This document shows positions 27,619 to 37,081 of a stretch of DNA of 64,000 nucleotides, piece by piece. The notes beneath the pieces were generated by a model that was not told the DNA's origin, ran no database searches, and saw nothing but the letters and a program-made list of their open reading frames with translations. Every line of letters begins with the position of its first letter. Within the stretch, counting starts at the first letter, position 1. A program made the position numbers and the translations under genes. Origin of the DNA: Pseudomonas flavescens (GTDB lineage Bacteria > Pseudomonadota > Gammaproteobacteria > Pseudomonadales > Pseudomonadaceae); assembly GCF_013408425.1 (NCBI RefSeq), contig NZ_JACBYV010000001.1:1054001-1118000 (forward strand), read 5' to 3'.

Positions 27619-28185
27619 ATGAGTGAACGCGACAAGGCCGGCGACCTGCTGGCGCAGATTCCGCCAGCAGGCAGCAAGGGCATGCCGCCGGTGCATCTGT
27701 GGAATCCCGATTTCTGCGGCGATATCGATATGCGTATCGCCCGCGACGGCTCATGGTTCTACATGGGTACGCCCATCGGTCGGCCAGCCATGGTGCGGCT
27801 GTTCTCGACGATCATTCGCCGTGATGGCGACGACTACTTTCTGGTCACGCCGGTAGAGAAGGTCGGCATCAAGGTCGATGACGCGCCTTTCGTGGCAATC
27901 TCCGTGCAGGTGACGGGGCAGGGTGAGGGGCAGGTGCTGCGCTTCGTCAGCAATGTCGGTGACGAGGTCGAGGCGGGTGATGAGCATCCGTTGCGGGTCG
28001 AGCTGGATGCGCAGACTCAGGAACCATCGCCCTACGTGCACGTGCGCGCCAACCTGGACGCGCTGATCCATCGCAACGTTTTCTACCAGTTGGTCGAGTT
28101 GGCGCAAACCCGTGAAATCGACGGCCAGCCATGGCTGGGCGTGTGGAGTGGTGGCGTGTTCTTTCCCATCGGGCCGCTGGAATAG
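27619..28185 (+). CDS. DUF1285 family protein
   Basis: 188 residues with [21 protein letters not shown] and [26 protein letters not shown] sequence and [15 protein letters not shown] at the end, all characteristic of DUF1285, a small beta-rich cytoplasmic family of proteobacteria with no assigned role. The ATG at 27619 is preceded by AGGAAGGG. A terminator follows the stop within 11 bases. Confidence 0.9.
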   Translation: MSERDKAGDLLAQIPPAGSKGMPPVHLWNPDFCGDIDMRIARDGSWFYMGTPIGRPAMVRLFSTIIRRDGDDYFLVTPVEKVGIKVDDAPFVAISVQVTGQGEGQVLRFVSNVGDEVEAGDEHPLRVELDAQTQEPSPYVHVRANLDALIHRNVFYQLVELAQTREIDGQPWLGVWSGGVFFPIGPLE

Positions 28186-28195
28186 GGCCCATGAA

Positions 28196-28217
28196 AAAGG
28201 CTCCCGAGGGAGCCTTT
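28196..28217 (+). terminator. Intrinsic terminator after the DUF1285 gene
   Basis: AAAGGCTCCC pairs perfectly with GGGAGCCTTT across two bases; A-run before and T-run in the stem make it bidirectional. Confidence 0.85.
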
Positions 28218-28243
28218 CAATAGCCAGGATTTGTGCACGATCT

Positions 28244-28345
28244 AGCGAGCTAGAGCCCTGCAAGGCAAAAACAGGCGAGGAAGCGGAGTTTACGAGTTGT
28301 AAATGAGCATTCCGAGCCTGTTTTAAACGCCGCAGGGCCGACGCG
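28244..28345. repeat. Long imperfect inverted repeat (MITE/REP-like element)
   Basis: GCCCTGC (28255) pairs with GCAGGGC (28332), AAAACAGGC (28268) with GCCTGTTTT (28316), and inside TTTAC pairs with GTAAA. The whole forms one long nested hairpin between the convergent DUF1285 and etfD genes. From memory, very similar blocks recur many times in Pseudomonas chromosomes, so this is probably a dispersed element. It may also terminate etfD transcription. Confidence 0.6.
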
Positions 28346-28366
28346 CAGCAGATTGTGCGCAGATCC

Positions 28367-30031
28367 TTACATGTTGGGGTAGTTAGGCCCACCCGTCCCT
28401 TCCGGCGCCACCCAGGTGATGTTCTGGGCCGGGTCCTTGATGTCGCAAGTCTTGCAGTGCACGCAGTTCTGCGCGTTGATCTGGAAGCGCTTGCTGCCAT
28501 CGTCGTTGGCGACCACTTCGTACACGCCGGCCGGGCAGTAGCGCTGCGCCGGTTCGTCGTACAGCGGCAGGTTCTTGTCGATCGGAATGCTCGGGTCGGC
28601 CAGCTTGAGGTGGCAGGGCTGCTCCTCTTCGTGGTTGGTGTTGGAGAGAAACACCGAGCTCAGTTTGTCGAAGCTGAGCTTGCCGTCCGGTTTCGGGTAG
28701 TCGATCTTCTTGCTTTGGGCCGCAGGCTTGAGGCAGGCGTAGTCCGGCTTGTCGTCGTGCAGGGTGAAGGGCAGCTTGCCGCCGAACAGGTTCTGGTCGA
28801 CCCAGTTGATGCCGCCACCGACCACAGCGCCGTACTTGTGGATCGCCGCGCCGAAGTTGCGGCTGCGGAACAGTTCGTCGTACAGCCAGCTGGCCTTGAA
28901 GGCGTCGACATAGTTGCCCAGCTCGTCGCCACCCTGACGGCCAGCGGCCAGGGCCTCGGCGATGGCCTCGGCAGCCAGCATGCCGGATTTCATGGCGGTG
29001 TGGCTGCCCTTGATCTTGGCGAAGTTGAGGGTGCCGAGATCGCAGCCGATCAGGGCGCCACCTGGGAATACCATCTTCGGCAGCGAGTTCAGGCCGCCCT
29101 TGGCAATGGCGCGGGCGCCGTAGGCGACACGCTTGCCGCCTTCCAGGTATTGCTTGAATACCGAGTGGTGCTTGAGGCGCTGGAACTCGTCGAACGGCGA
29201 CAGGTGCGGGTTCGCGTAGGACAGGTCGATGATCAGGCCGACCACCACCTGGTTGTTTTCCAGGTGATAGAGGAAGGAGCCGCCGGTGTTCTCGGTGCCC
29301 ATGATGTCCATCGGCCAACCGGCGGTGTGCACCACCAGGCCTTGCTGGTGCTTGCTCGGGTCGATGTCCCAGATTTCCTTGATTCCGATGCCGTAGTGCT
29401 GGGCGTCGGCTTCGCTGTCGAGGTTGTATTTCTTGATCAGTTGCTTGCCAAGGTGGCCACGGCAGCCTTCGGCGAACAGCGTGTACTTGGCGCGCAGTTC
29501 CATGCCGGGGGTGTAATAGCCTTCCTTGGGGTTGCCTTCGCGGTCGACGCCCAGGTCGCCGGTGACGATGCCGCGAACCACACCGCTTTCATCGATCAGC
29601 GCTTCCTGAGCGGCGAAACCCGGGTAGATTTCCACGCCGAGATTCTCCGCCTGCTGGGCCAGCCAGCGGCACAGATTGCCGAGGGAGATGATATAGTTGC
29701 CTTCGTTGTGCATGGTCTTGGGCACGAAGAAGCCCGGAACCTTGACGGAGCTGTCGGCATCTTTCAGCACGTAGATGTCGTCGCCTTTGACCGGCGTATT
29801 CAGCGGCGCGCCCAGTTCCTTCCAGTCGGGGAACAGTTCGTCCAGGGCGCGTGGCTCGAAGACCGCGCCGGAAAGGATGTGGGCACCCACTTCGGAGCCT
29901 TTCTCGACCACGCAGACGCTGATTTCCTGGCCAGCCTCGGCGGCCTTCTGCTTCAGACGGCAAGCGGCGGACAGGCCGGCAGGGCCAGCGCCGACGATGA
30001 CGACGTCGAACTCCATAAATTCGCGTTCCAC
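28367..30031 (-). CDS. etfD: Electron transfer flavoprotein-ubiquinone oxidoreductase
   Basis: 554 residues from a GTG at 30031 with GAGGAG upstream. The FAD-binding motif is DVVIVGAGPAGLSAACRL at residues 8-25; the membrane-facing quinone part contains GGLNSLPKMVFPGGALIGCDLGTLN; the C-terminus carries a 4Fe-4S ferredoxin site with CPAGVYEV and NCVHCKTCDIKDP. The enzyme passes electrons from reduced ETF to ubiquinone at the inner membrane, linking fatty acid and amino acid oxidation to respiration. It is divergent from etfBA, its electron donor, with a PsrA-like operator in the shared intergenic region. Confidence 0.96.
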   Translation of the reverse strand: MEREFMEFDVVIVGAGPAGLSAACRLKQKAAEAGQEISVCVVEKGSEVGAHILSGAVFEPRALDELFPDWKELGAPLNTPVKGDDIYVLKDADSSVKVPGFFVPKTMHNEGNYIISLGNLCRWLAQQAENLGVEIYPGFAAQEALIDESGVVRGIVTGDLGVDREGNPKEGYYTPGMELRAKYTLFAEGCRGHLGKQLIKKYNLDSEADAQHYGIGIKEIWDIDPSKHQQGLVVHTAGWPMDIMGTENTGGSFLYHLENNQVVVGLIIDLSYANPHLSPFDEFQRLKHHSVFKQYLEGGKRVAYGARAIAKGGLNSLPKMVFPGGALIGCDLGTLNFAKIKGSHTAMKSGMLAAEAIAEALAAGRQGGDELGNYVDAFKASWLYDELFRSRNFGAAIHKYGAVVGGGINWVDQNLFGGKLPFTLHDDKPDYACLKPAAQSKKIDYPKPDGKLSFDKLSSVFLSNTNHEEEQPCHLKLADPSIPIDKNLPLYDEPAQRYCPAGVYEVVANDDGSKRFQINAQNCVHCKTCDIKDPAQNITWVAPEGTGGPNYPNM

Positions 30032-30133
30032 GGGCTATCTCCTCATCAAGGCTCTCTAATTTTTCATGGCGAGCCAGCAACCTTCCCAAGGCACGCTCGC
30101 GCAGTATATAGCCAGCCTCGATTAGGGCCAATA

Positions 30134-30147
30134 CAAACGTTTGTTTG
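30134..30147. promoter_or_regulatory. PsrA-like operator between etfD and etfBA
   Basis: CAAAC-GTTT-GTTTG fits the PsrA consensus (G/C)AAAC-N2-4-GTTT(G/C) exactly, and also contains the palindrome ACAAACGTTTGT. PsrA is a TetR-type repressor released by long-chain fatty acids. The site lies in the 313-base divergent region 30032-30344, nearer to etfD. No other feature was recognised in that region. Confidence 0.55.
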
Positions 30148-30344
30148 AATTTTCTGTAGGCCTGCTAGAATCGAGCTACAACACGAATGGCTCGCAGCCA
30201 GGGCGTATTGACCGAGCCAGGTGTGACGGTCAAGATAAGGGCGGTTTTGCGCTCGCCGCCTGAGCTATGGTGTCTGCTTGTCTGCATCACCCGCATGCTC
30301 GCTTCTGGCGACATTCCTATTCACCGGAGAGTAACGAGGAATCC

Positions 30345-31094
30345 ATGAAGGTTCTTGTAGCTGTCAAACGAGTGGTCGATTACAACGTCAAGGTTCGCGT
30401 CAAACCGGACAACAGTGGCGTCGATCTTGCCAACGTCAAGATGTCGATGAACCCTTTCTGCGAAATCGCCGTTGAAGAGGCCGTGCGCCTGAAAGAGAAG
30501 GGCGTCGCCAGTGAAATCGTGGTCGTCTCCATCGGCCCTGCCCAGGCGCAGGAACAACTGCGTACCGCACTGGCACTGGGCGCCGATCGCGCCGTGCTGG
30601 TCGAGTCGGCCGAAGAGCTGAACTCCCTGGCGGTCGCCAAGCTGCTCAAGGCAGTGGTCGACAAGGAGCAGCCGCAGCTTGTCATCCTCGGCAAGCAGGC
30701 CATCGACAGCGACAACAACCAGACCGGCCAGATGCTGGCTGCGCTGACCGGCTACGCCCAAGGTACCTTCGCCTCCAAGGTGGAAGTCAGCGGCGACAAG
30801 GTCAACGTCACCCGTGAGATCGACGGCGGTCTGCAAACCGTTGCGCTGAACCTGCCGGCCATCGTCACCACCGACCTGCGCCTGAACGAGCCGCGTTACG
30901 CCTCGCTGCCGAACATCATGAAGGCCAAGAAAAAGCCGCTGGAAACCCTGACCCCTGACGCGCTGGGCGTTTCCACTGCCTCCACCGTCAAGACCATCAA
31001 GGTCGAAGCGCCAGCTGCACGCGGTGCGGGTATCAAGGTCAAGTCGGTTGCCGAACTGGTCGAGAAACTGAAAACCGAAGCGAAGGTGATCTAA
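30345..31094 (+). CDS. etfB: Electron transfer flavoprotein subunit beta
   Basis: ATG at 30345 with a GAGGA upstream; 249 residues beginning [20 protein letters not shown]. Signature parts are [43 protein letters not shown] and the [21 protein letters not shown] loop that docks on acyl-CoA dehydrogenases. Beta binds AMP and forms a heterodimer with alpha (etfA), which begins directly after it. The pair collects electrons from acyl-CoA dehydrogenases in the cytoplasm and delivers them to the divergent etfD product. Confidence 0.97.
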   Translation: MKVLVAVKRVVDYNVKVRVKPDNSGVDLANVKMSMNPFCEIAVEEAVRLKEKGVASEIVVVSIGPAQAQEQLRTALALGADRAVLVESAEELNSLAVAKLLKAVVDKEQPQLVILGKQAIDSDNNQTGQMLAALTGYAQGTFASKVEVSGDKVNVTREIDGGLQTVALNLPAIVTTDLRLNEPRYASLPNIMKAKKKPLETLTPDALGVSTASTVKTIKVEAPAARGAGIKVKSVAELVEKLKTEAKVI

Positions 31095-32024
31095 ATGACT
31101 ATCCTGGTTATCGCTGAACACACCAATTCCGCGCTGGCACCAGCGACCCTCAACACCGTCGCTGCCGCACAGGCCATCGGTGGTGACATCCACGTACTGG
31201 TCGCCGGCCAAGGCGTTGGCGCTGCCGCTGAAGCGGCTGCCAAGATCGCTGGCGTCGCCAAGGTGCTGGTTGCCGACAATGCCGCATTCGCTCATCAGTT
31301 GCCGGAAAACGTCGCGCCGCTGGTTGCCGAGCTCGGCAAGGCCTACAGCCACGTCCTGGCTGCCGCCACCAGCAACGGCAAGAACATCCTGCCGCGCGTC
31401 GCTGCACAGCTGGACGTCGACCAGATCTCCGAGATCGTCTCCGTGGAGAGCCCGGACACCTTCAAGCGTCCGATCTACGCCGGTAACGCCATCGCTACGG
31501 TGCAATCCTCCGCAGCCGTGAAAGTGATCACCGTGCGTGCCACCGGTTTCGACGCCGTGGCGGCCGAAGGCGGTTCCGCTGCCATCGAGAACGTTTCGGC
31601 GGGCGGCGATGCCGGCAAGTCGGCGTTCGTCGGTGAGGAGCTGGCCAAGTCCGATCGTCCGGAACTGACCGCTGCCAAGATCGTGGTCTCCGGTGGCCGC
31701 GGCATGCAGAACGGCGACAACTTCAAACACCTGTACACCCTGGCCGACAAGCTCGGCGCAGCGGTCGGTGCTTCCCGTGCCGCGGTCGACGCCGGTTTCG
31801 TGCCGAACGACATGCAGGTCGGCCAGACCGGCAAGATCGTCGCTCCGCAGCTGTACATCGCGGTCGGCATCAGCGGTGCCATCCAGCACCTGGCCGGCAT
31901 GAAGGACTCCAAGGTGATCGTCGCGATCAACAAGGACGAAGAAGCACCGATCTTCCAGGTTGCCGACTATGGCCTGGTCGCCGATCTGTTCGAAGCCGTC
32001 CCGGAGCTGGAAAAGCTGGTCTGA
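31095..32024 (+). CDS. etfA: Electron transfer flavoprotein subunit alpha
   Basis: 309 residues; the ATG follows the etfB stop with no gap. The C-terminal FAD domain is clear: [65 protein letters not shown] and [17 protein letters not shown]. It carries the single FAD of the ETF heterodimer. A strong terminator starts 24 bases after the stop. Confidence 0.97.
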   Translation: MTILVIAEHTNSALAPATLNTVAAAQAIGGDIHVLVAGQGVGAAAEAAAKIAGVAKVLVADNAAFAHQLPENVAPLVAELGKAYSHVLAAATSNGKNILPRVAAQLDVDQISEIVSVESPDTFKRPIYAGNAIATVQSSAAVKVITVRATGFDAVAAEGGSAAIENVSAGGDAGKSAFVGEELAKSDRPELTAAKIVVSGGRGMQNGDNFKHLYTLADKLGAAVGASRAAVDAGFVPNDMQVGQTGKIVAPQLYIAVGISGAIQHLAGMKDSKVIVAINKDEEAPIFQVADYGLVADLFEAVPELEKLV

Positions 32025-32991
32025 TCCAGCTGTTTCTGCACCCAGAGAACCCGCTCATTCGAGCGGGTTTTTTATTGCCTGCCAGCCCTCGGGCAAGGGC
32101 GGCTTCGGCGGTGACGCCAAGGTGCAGGAGCAGGCTGCGCATGGGCGGGGACAGCGCCTGCCAGGAACCGAAGCAGAGGCACAACTGACGGCGTGCCCAG
32201 TCATCGCTCAGGGATACCGTCCGCAATCCGTGGCGGCGCCGGTAGCGGCTGGCGGTGGTCAGTGGGACGATGCCCAGGCCGACACCATGGGCGACCATCT
32301 GGCACAGGCCCTCGAAGGTTTTCAGGCGAATGCGCAGGGTCAGCTCACCGCCAGCCGAGCGGGCGTGATCGAGGATGTGGTCCTGCAAGGCATTACCTGC
32401 TGCCAGGCCGACGAAGGGCTCGTCGAGCACATCGGCCAGTTGCAGCGTGGTCTGGTCTGCCAGGCGGTGCTCGGTGGGCATGATCAGAACCAGATGATCC
32501 TTCGCCACAGGCTGCATGTGCAGGCCCTGGGCCTCGACGGCGTCGGACACGATACCGGCTTCGGCCAGGCCGCTGCCGATGAGCCCGACGATCTCGGCGC
32601 TGGTGCGCTCCTTGAGTTCGAGGTGCAGCCCTAGGCGCTGGGCCAACCAGGGAGCGAGTCGGGGAGGGAGGAAGTCGGTCAGCGCCGCGGTATTGGCATA
32701 CAGATGCAGTGTGCCCCGCGCGCCGTTGGCGAAGTCACGCAACTCGTCCTGAAGCAGCGACTGCTGGTCGAGGATCAGGCGGCCATGGTGCGCCAGGGCT
32801 TCACCTGCTTCGGTCGGCGCTACGCCCCGCGGCAGACGCAGTAGCAGCGGCACACCTGCATCGCGCTCGAGGTTGCGCAGCCGCTCGCTGGCCGAGGCCA
32901 GGGCAAGGTTCGCCAGGGTTGCACCGCGGGTGATGCTGCCCGCCTCCAGCACGCACAGGAAGAGGCGCAGGTCGGCCAGATCCGGTCGCAT
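31927..32991 (-). CDS. LysR-family transcriptional regulator with odd C-terminal extension
   Basis: I start at the ATG at 32991 ([20 protein letters not shown]). Residues 1-60 form the winged helix DNA-binding domain; residues 90-290 form the periplasmic-binding-protein-like effector domain ([28 protein letters not shown]). The normal family length is near 300; here the frame runs to 354 residues because no stop occurs before it crosses the etfA terminator (encoding NKKPARMSG) and 98 bases of etfA in antisense. It is divergent from the TauE/SafE transporter gene, a common target of such regulators. The effector is unknown. Confidence 0.85.
   Translation of the reverse strand: MRPDLADLRLFLCVLEAGSITRGATLANLALASASERLRNLERDAGVPLLLRLPRGVAPTEAGEALAHHGRLILDQQSLLQDELRDFANGARGTLHLYANTAALTDFLPPRLAPWLAQRLGLHLELKERTSAEIVGLIGSGLAEAGIVSDAVEAQGLHMQPVAKDHLVLIMPTEHRLADQTTLQLADVLDEPFVGLAAGNALQDHILDHARSAGGELTLRIRLKTFEGLCQMVAHGVGLGIVPLTTASRYRRRHGLRTVSLSDDWARRQLCLCFGSWQALSPPMRSLLLHLGVTAEAALARGLAGNKKPARMSGFSGCRNSWIRPAFPAPGRLRTDRRPGHSRQPGRSVLLRPC
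32048..32073 (+). terminator. Intrinsic terminator after etfA
   Basis: AACCCGCTC pairs with GAGCGGGTT across ATTC and is followed by TTTTTT. It lies inside the coding frame of the antisense LysR gene. Confidence 0.9.
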
Positions 32992-33079
32992 GTCAGCGCT
33001 CCTCAGCCTTCGGAAAAACCAGAGGATACGATGAAAGATCCTGATTGTGCGAAAGCACTCTGACAGGCCAAATGGGCGC

Positions 33080-33826
33080 ATGAACGAATCCTTGTCCCTG
33101 TTGCTACCGCTGATGTTGATCTTCCTCGTGGCCGGAGTGGTCAAGGGCGTGACGGGCATGGGCCTGCCCACGGTTGCCATGGGCCTGCTGGTGACCTTCA
33201 TGTCGCCAGCGGCGGCTGCGGCCCTGCTGGTCATCCCCTCGCTGGTCAGCAACCTCTGGCAGAGCCTGGCGGGCCCGGCGACGGTGAGTCTGTTGCGCCG
33301 CCTGTGGCCGATGGCGCTGGGTATCCTGCTGGGCACCCTGAGCAGTACGGCACTGCTGGTGCGGGTCGATCCATCCTGGTCTGCCTTCGGGCTGGGGTGC
33401 GCGCTGCTGGCCTACGCCAGCTATGCCCTGGTGTCTCCGGCCGTCTCGGTACCCGCGCGATGGGAGCGAACGCTGTCGCCGCTGGTGGGGATCGTCACTG
33501 GGCTGATCACCGGGGGCACCGGGGTTTTCGTGATGCCCGCGGTTCCCTATCTGCAGGCGCTGCGCCTGAGCAAGGACGAACTGGTGCAGGCGCTAGGCCT
33601 GTCCTTCACGGTGTCGACCCTGGCGCTGGCGGGCGGTTTGCTGTTGCAGGGAGCCTTTCGCGTCGACCAGTTGGGTGTGTCTTCGCTGGCGGTCATCCCG
33701 GCGCTGCTGGGGATGTGGCTGGGGCAGTCGATTCGTGCGCGCCTGAGTCCAAGGCATTTCCGCCTGTGCTTCCTGTGGTTTCTGCTGATTCTGGGGCTCG
33801 AGCTGATCTCGCGGCCTTTCTTCTGA
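33080..33826 (+). CDS. TauE/SafE-family membrane transporter
   Basis: ATG at 33080; 248 residues with about eight hydrophobic membrane segments, beginning MNESLSLLLPLMLIFLVAGV. The family motif appears twice in degenerate form: KGVTGMGLPTVAMGLL in the first half and GLITGGTGVFVMPAVPYLQAL in the second. Members export sulfonates, sulfite or organic anions. The substrate is unknown; the divergent LysR gene is the likely regulator. Confidence 0.88.
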   Translation: MNESLSLLLPLMLIFLVAGVVKGVTGMGLPTVAMGLLVTFMSPAAAAALLVIPSLVSNLWQSLAGPATVSLLRRLWPMALGILLGTLSSTALLVRVDPSWSAFGLGCALLAYASYALVSPAVSVPARWERTLSPLVGIVTGLITGGTGVFVMPAVPYLQALRLSKDELVQALGLSFTVSTLALAGGLLLQGAFRVDQLGVSSLAVIPALLGMWLGQSIRARLSPRHFRLCFLWFLLILGLELISRPFF

Positions 33827-33881
33827 CGGCAGGAGACGATCCATTCGCTGTCTCGCCGGAACAGGCTGGTTACGCGTCCGG

Positions 33882-34835
33882 CTACTGTTTCGTGGCCGTG
33901 GCCTGTGCCCCATGGGTACCGACGAACTGCAGGTACTGGGTCGCGGTTTCTTCGGGGCGCTCGAGCATCGGCGCGTGACCGCAGCCCTTCATGATCACTA
34001 CGCTCGGGTCTGCCAGTAGCGGCTTCATCACCTCGATGCTGGATACGTCCAGAATGCGATCCTGATCGCCCCAGAGCAGCAGCGTAGGGGCGCTGATTCG
34101 TGGCAGTTCGGGCTCGAGGGGCAGGTAGCGTTGGCGCAGGTGGTCGAAAACCACGCGCTGATGGGCGCTGTCGTCGACGGCACGTTGCGCCAGGTACTGA
34201 TGGATGCGCTCCGGCAACTGGGGCGGGGCGACGAACAGCCAGTCGAGGAGCTGATCGAACTGCAGCGTGCTTTCCACCAGAAGGGGGTTGTCGCCGCGCT
34301 CCTCCAGACCTCGAAAGAAGTCGCTACGCCGTGGCGCATCGATGCCGGCATTGGCCATCAGGGCCAGGCTGGTGACCTGCTCCGGGTAGCGGGCCGCATA
34401 GAGCGCTGCGATATGCCCACCCATGGAGTGGCCAACCAGATGCAGGCGTCTTATCGACAGTGCATCGACGAAGGCTGCCAGGCGCTCGGCCTGGGTGCCG
34501 ACATCGTAGCTGCCGTGCGGCCGGCCACTGTCGCCGAAGCCGGGCAGGTCCACGGCAATCACGTGATAGCGCTCGGTTAGATCCCGGGCGAACCACAGCC
34601 AGGTGCTCTTGTCGGCACCGAAACCGTGAACCAGCAGTACGGTCTCGGCACCTTGCGGGCCACCTTCGTAATAACTGACGTTCAGGTCGTTGACGCTGAC
34701 GCTGCGCTCGTGCAGCCCGGCGCGCCACTGCTCGATGGATTGATAGGCCGTCAATTGCGCCGCGGGCGACAGGTAGAGCACCGCGCCTGCGGCGAGGGCG
34801 ATGACGACGAATACGGCGAGAATCATTTTCTTCAT
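33882..34835 (-). CDS. Alpha/beta hydrolase with N-terminal membrane anchor
   Basis: I start at MKKMILAVFVVIALAAGAVL (ATG at 34835), an uncleaved signal anchor or signal peptide; in-frame starts exist upstream to 34934. The catalytic set is Ser in LVGHSMGGHIAALYA, Asp in LLLWGDQDRILD and His in MKGCGHAPMLERPEE; the oxyanion region is LLVHGFGADKSTW. The product is lipase/esterase-like with 317 residues and corresponds by position to the P. aeruginosa gene annotated as a probable lipase near etf. Substrate unknown. It probably acts at or beyond the inner membrane. Confidence 0.88.
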   Translation of the reverse strand: MKKMILAVFVVIALAAGAVLYLSPAAQLTAYQSIEQWRAGLHERSVSVNDLNVSYYEGGPQGAETVLLVHGFGADKSTWLWFARDLTERYHVIAVDLPGFGDSGRPHGSYDVGTQAERLAAFVDALSIRRLHLVGHSMGGHIAALYAARYPEQVTSLALMANAGIDAPRRSDFFRGLEERGDNPLLVESTLQFDQLLDWLFVAPPQLPERIHQYLAQRAVDDSAHQRVVFDHLRQRYLPLEPELPRISAPTLLLWGDQDRILDVSSIEVMKPLLADPSVVIMKGCGHAPMLERPEETATQYLQFVGTHGAQATATKQ

Positions 34836-34933
34836 GCGGCGTTTATCGCTGAATATCGAAGGAGTATGAGCTAGCATGTCACGAATCTTGTGCCGGTGGC
34901 TGTCCGGCCGATATCTGAATCGAGAGAGTGCCA

Positions 34934-35767
34934 ATGGGTGAGCGAGGTTTGATCAGGTCAGCTGTGCTGTTGCTTGCCGGCTCGCTGCTGGCCGGTGGTG
35001 CGCAGGCTGCCGGCAAATGCGAGCGACTGGTCGCGACCGGCAACCCCGAGTACCCGCCTTACCTGTGGCGTGACCCGCAGAACCCGGGGCAACTGATCGG
35101 TGCCACCGTCGACCTGCTCAAGGCGGTTTCCGAGGAGCTCGGTGTCGGCATCGAGGTGGTCTACGCGGGGCCGTGGTCGAGGGCGCAGGAGGATGTGCGA
35201 ACCGGGCGTATCGACATGCTCGCCGGCGCCTTCCTGACCGTATCACGGCTGGAAAGCATGGACTTCGTTCACCCAGCTTTCCTGTCGACGCCGAGCGTGG
35301 TCTGGGTGCGCAAGGGCAGCGATTTCCCGTATGCCGGCTGGGCCGATCTGCAGGGGCGTACCGGTGACACGCTGGTCAACAACAGCTTCGGGCAGACGTT
35401 CGACACCTATGCCAAGGACAACCTGACCCTCGAAGGGGTTTCCAGCCTGACCCAGGCGTTCCAGAAACTGTTGCTGGGGCGTACCGACTACGTGCTCTAC
35501 GAGCGCTATCCGGGGCAGGCGCTGGCTTCGACCCTGGGCCTGCAGGACGATCTGCAGGTGCTCGATCCGCCGGTTTCCAGCGAGGGGCTGCACCTGGCGC
35601 TGTCGCACAACTCGGCGTGCAACGACCCCTGGCTGCGCGGACAGCTGGCCAGAAAAATGACAGAATTCACCGCCGCTGGCGTGCCGCAAACCCTTCTGCA
35701 ACGCAACTTGCAGCGCTGGAAGGAACAACAGCCGCAACCCGCTGCCAGTAGTGTTCCGAATCAGTAG
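34934..35767 (+). CDS. Periplasmic amino-acid-type solute-binding protein
   Basis: ATG at 34934; 277 residues with signal peptide MGERGLIRSAVLLLAGSLLA ending in GGAQAAG. The mature part (ERLVATGNPEYPPYLWRDP, IGATVDLLKAVSEELGV, GRIDMLAGAFLTVSRLESMDFVHPAF) is the SBP_bac_3 fold. No ABC permease genes are adjacent, so it may feed an unlinked transporter or act as a sensor-type protein. It is divergent from the hydrolase and followed within nine bases by the DUF4398 gene. Confidence 0.88.
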   Translation: MGERGLIRSAVLLLAGSLLAGGAQAAGKCERLVATGNPEYPPYLWRDPQNPGQLIGATVDLLKAVSEELGVGIEVVYAGPWSRAQEDVRTGRIDMLAGAFLTVSRLESMDFVHPAFLSTPSVVWVRKGSDFPYAGWADLQGRTGDTLVNNSFGQTFDTYAKDNLTLEGVSSLTQAFQKLLLGRTDYVLYERYPGQALASTLGLQDDLQVLDPPVSSEGLHLALSHNSACNDPWLRGQLARKMTEFTAAGVPQTLLQRNLQRWKEQQPQPAASSVPNQ

Positions 35768-35776
35768 GACGTACCT

Positions 35777-36130
35777 GTGATCTATCGATATACCGGCGCC
35801 GCGCTGGCGCTGCTGTTGCTTCAAGGCTGTGCCACTGACCCTGCACCTTCGGAGCAGATGCGCCTCACCGAACAGGTGATCGAGCAGGCCCGTACCGTGG
35901 CTGCCGGCGAAACCGTCGCCGAGCTCACCCAGGCCGAGGACAAGCTTGCCCGGGCACGTTCGGCCATGGACGAGGAGGCGTACCGCACTGCTCGTGTCCA
36001 GGCCGAACAGGCCGAGCTGGATGCGCGCCTGGCCGAGGCTCGGGTGCTGACGCTGCGCAGCCAGGCGCAATTGACCGAGCTGAACCGCCATATCAAGCGG
36101 CTTCGCGATCAGTTGGGAGCCATGCCATGA
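35777..36130 (+). CDS. DUF4398 lipoprotein
   Basis: GTG at 35777; 117 residues. The signal ends with lipobox LLQGCA. The mature chain is a helical coiled-coil-like repeat rich in Ala, Glu and Arg (LTQAEDKLARARSAMDEE). The stop overlaps the next start (ATGA), so it is translationally coupled to the OmpA-like gene, which carries a related DUF4398 segment. Both are likely outer-membrane-anchored and face peptidoglycan. Confidence 0.85.
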   Translation: MIYRYTGAALALLLLQGCATDPAPSEQMRLTEQVIEQARTVAAGETVAELTQAEDKLARARSAMDEEAYRTARVQAEQAELDARLAEARVLTLRSQAQLTELNRHIKRLRDQLGAMP

Positions 36131-36936
36131 GCCTGTCGCGGATGAGTGCCGTGGCGCTGGTTGGCGCCGTTCTGAGCGGTTGCGCCGGTTTCGATGACCA
36201 GCACAGCGCTGCGCTCGACGCTGCCCGTAGCAGCTTCCAGTCGGTCAGGGAGGATCCTCAGGTGCTGCGTAGCGCGCCCAAGGATGTCATTCGTGCCGGC
36301 GAGTCCCTTGGGCGTGCCGAGCGCTTGTCCGGCTATTGGGGCAGCGGTGACGACGTGGCCCATTACGCCTACCTGAGCCAGCGCTATAGCGAGATTGCCC
36401 GTGAGCATGCGCAGCTCGCTCTGGATCAGGAGCGTGCTGCACGCCTGGAGCTCGAGCGTCAGCGTCTGCAACTGGCGCTGCGTGAAGCCAAGCTGACCAG
36501 CGTGCAGGAGCAGAATGCCTGGCTCGAAGAGCAGATCGTCAGCCTGGCCACTGCGCAGACCGACCGCGGTCTGGTGATGACCCTCGGCGACGTGCTGTTC
36601 GACGCGGGCGAAGCGCACCTCAAGACCAGCGCCAATCGCACCGTGTTGAAGCTCGTGCAGTTTCTGCAGCTGAACCCGCGCCGCGTGCTGCGCATAGAGG
36701 GTTACACCGACAGCAGCGGCAAGCGCGAGGAAAATCTGCAGCTGTCTCGGGATCGCGCGCAGACCGTCGCCGATGCGCTGATCGATCTGGGCATCGATGC
36801 CGGGCGCATCGAGGTGCAAGGCTTTGGCGAGAGCTTCCCGGTGGCTGAAAACGCTTCGGCCAAGGGCAAGGCGCAGAACCGTCGCGTCGAGATCTTATTC
36901 TCCGATGAACAGGGGCGGCTGGGCGCTACTCGCTAG
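36127..36936 (+). CDS. DUF4398-OmpA-like peptidoglycan-binding lipoprotein
   Basis: 269 residues. Signal MSLSRMSAVALVGAVLSGCA gives a lipoprotein; residues 25-135 form a coiled-coil DUF4398-type part; residues 150-260 are the OmpA C-terminal domain with TLGDVLFDAGEAHLK, RIEGYTDSSGKREENLQLSRDRAQ and NRRVEILFSD, where the Asp and Arg bind diaminopimelate. It should tether the outer membrane to the cell wall together with its coupled upstream partner. Confidence 0.9.
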   Translation: MSLSRMSAVALVGAVLSGCAGFDDQHSAALDAARSSFQSVREDPQVLRSAPKDVIRAGESLGRAERLSGYWGSGDDVAHYAYLSQRYSEIAREHAQLALDQERAARLELERQRLQLALREAKLTSVQEQNAWLEEQIVSLATAQTDRGLVMTLGDVLFDAGEAHLKTSANRTVLKLVQFLQLNPRRVLRIEGYTDSSGKREENLQLSRDRAQTVADALIDLGIDAGRIEVQGFGESFPVAENASAKGKAQNRRVEILFSDEQGRLGATR

Positions 36937-36951
36937 AGACCATGGCGCAGG

Positions 36952-36983
36952 ACCCCGCTACTGACTGCCAGTGCGGGGTTTTT
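36952..36983 (+). terminator. Intrinsic terminator after the OmpA-like gene
   Basis: ACCCCGC pairs with GCGGGGT across a 14-base loop that itself contains short complementary parts; TTTTT follows. Confidence 0.8.
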
Positions 36984-37081
36984 CATGACCGTCTGCGCTG
37001 GCTTCTACCCTCGGGTCGTCATCAGCGGCCTGGAAAGATCATTCCCGAACCAAGCGGCTGTATCGTCGAGATATTTCAGGG

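Noticed and set aside
28355..30148. 597-codon plus-strand frame opposite etfD
   Set aside because: etfD is certain on the other strand; the frame has Val/Ala/Gln-rich antisense composition and no known motif.
30321..31889. 522-codon minus-strand frame opposite etfBA
   Set aside because: Antisense of two well-identified genes, Gly/Asp-rich shadow composition.
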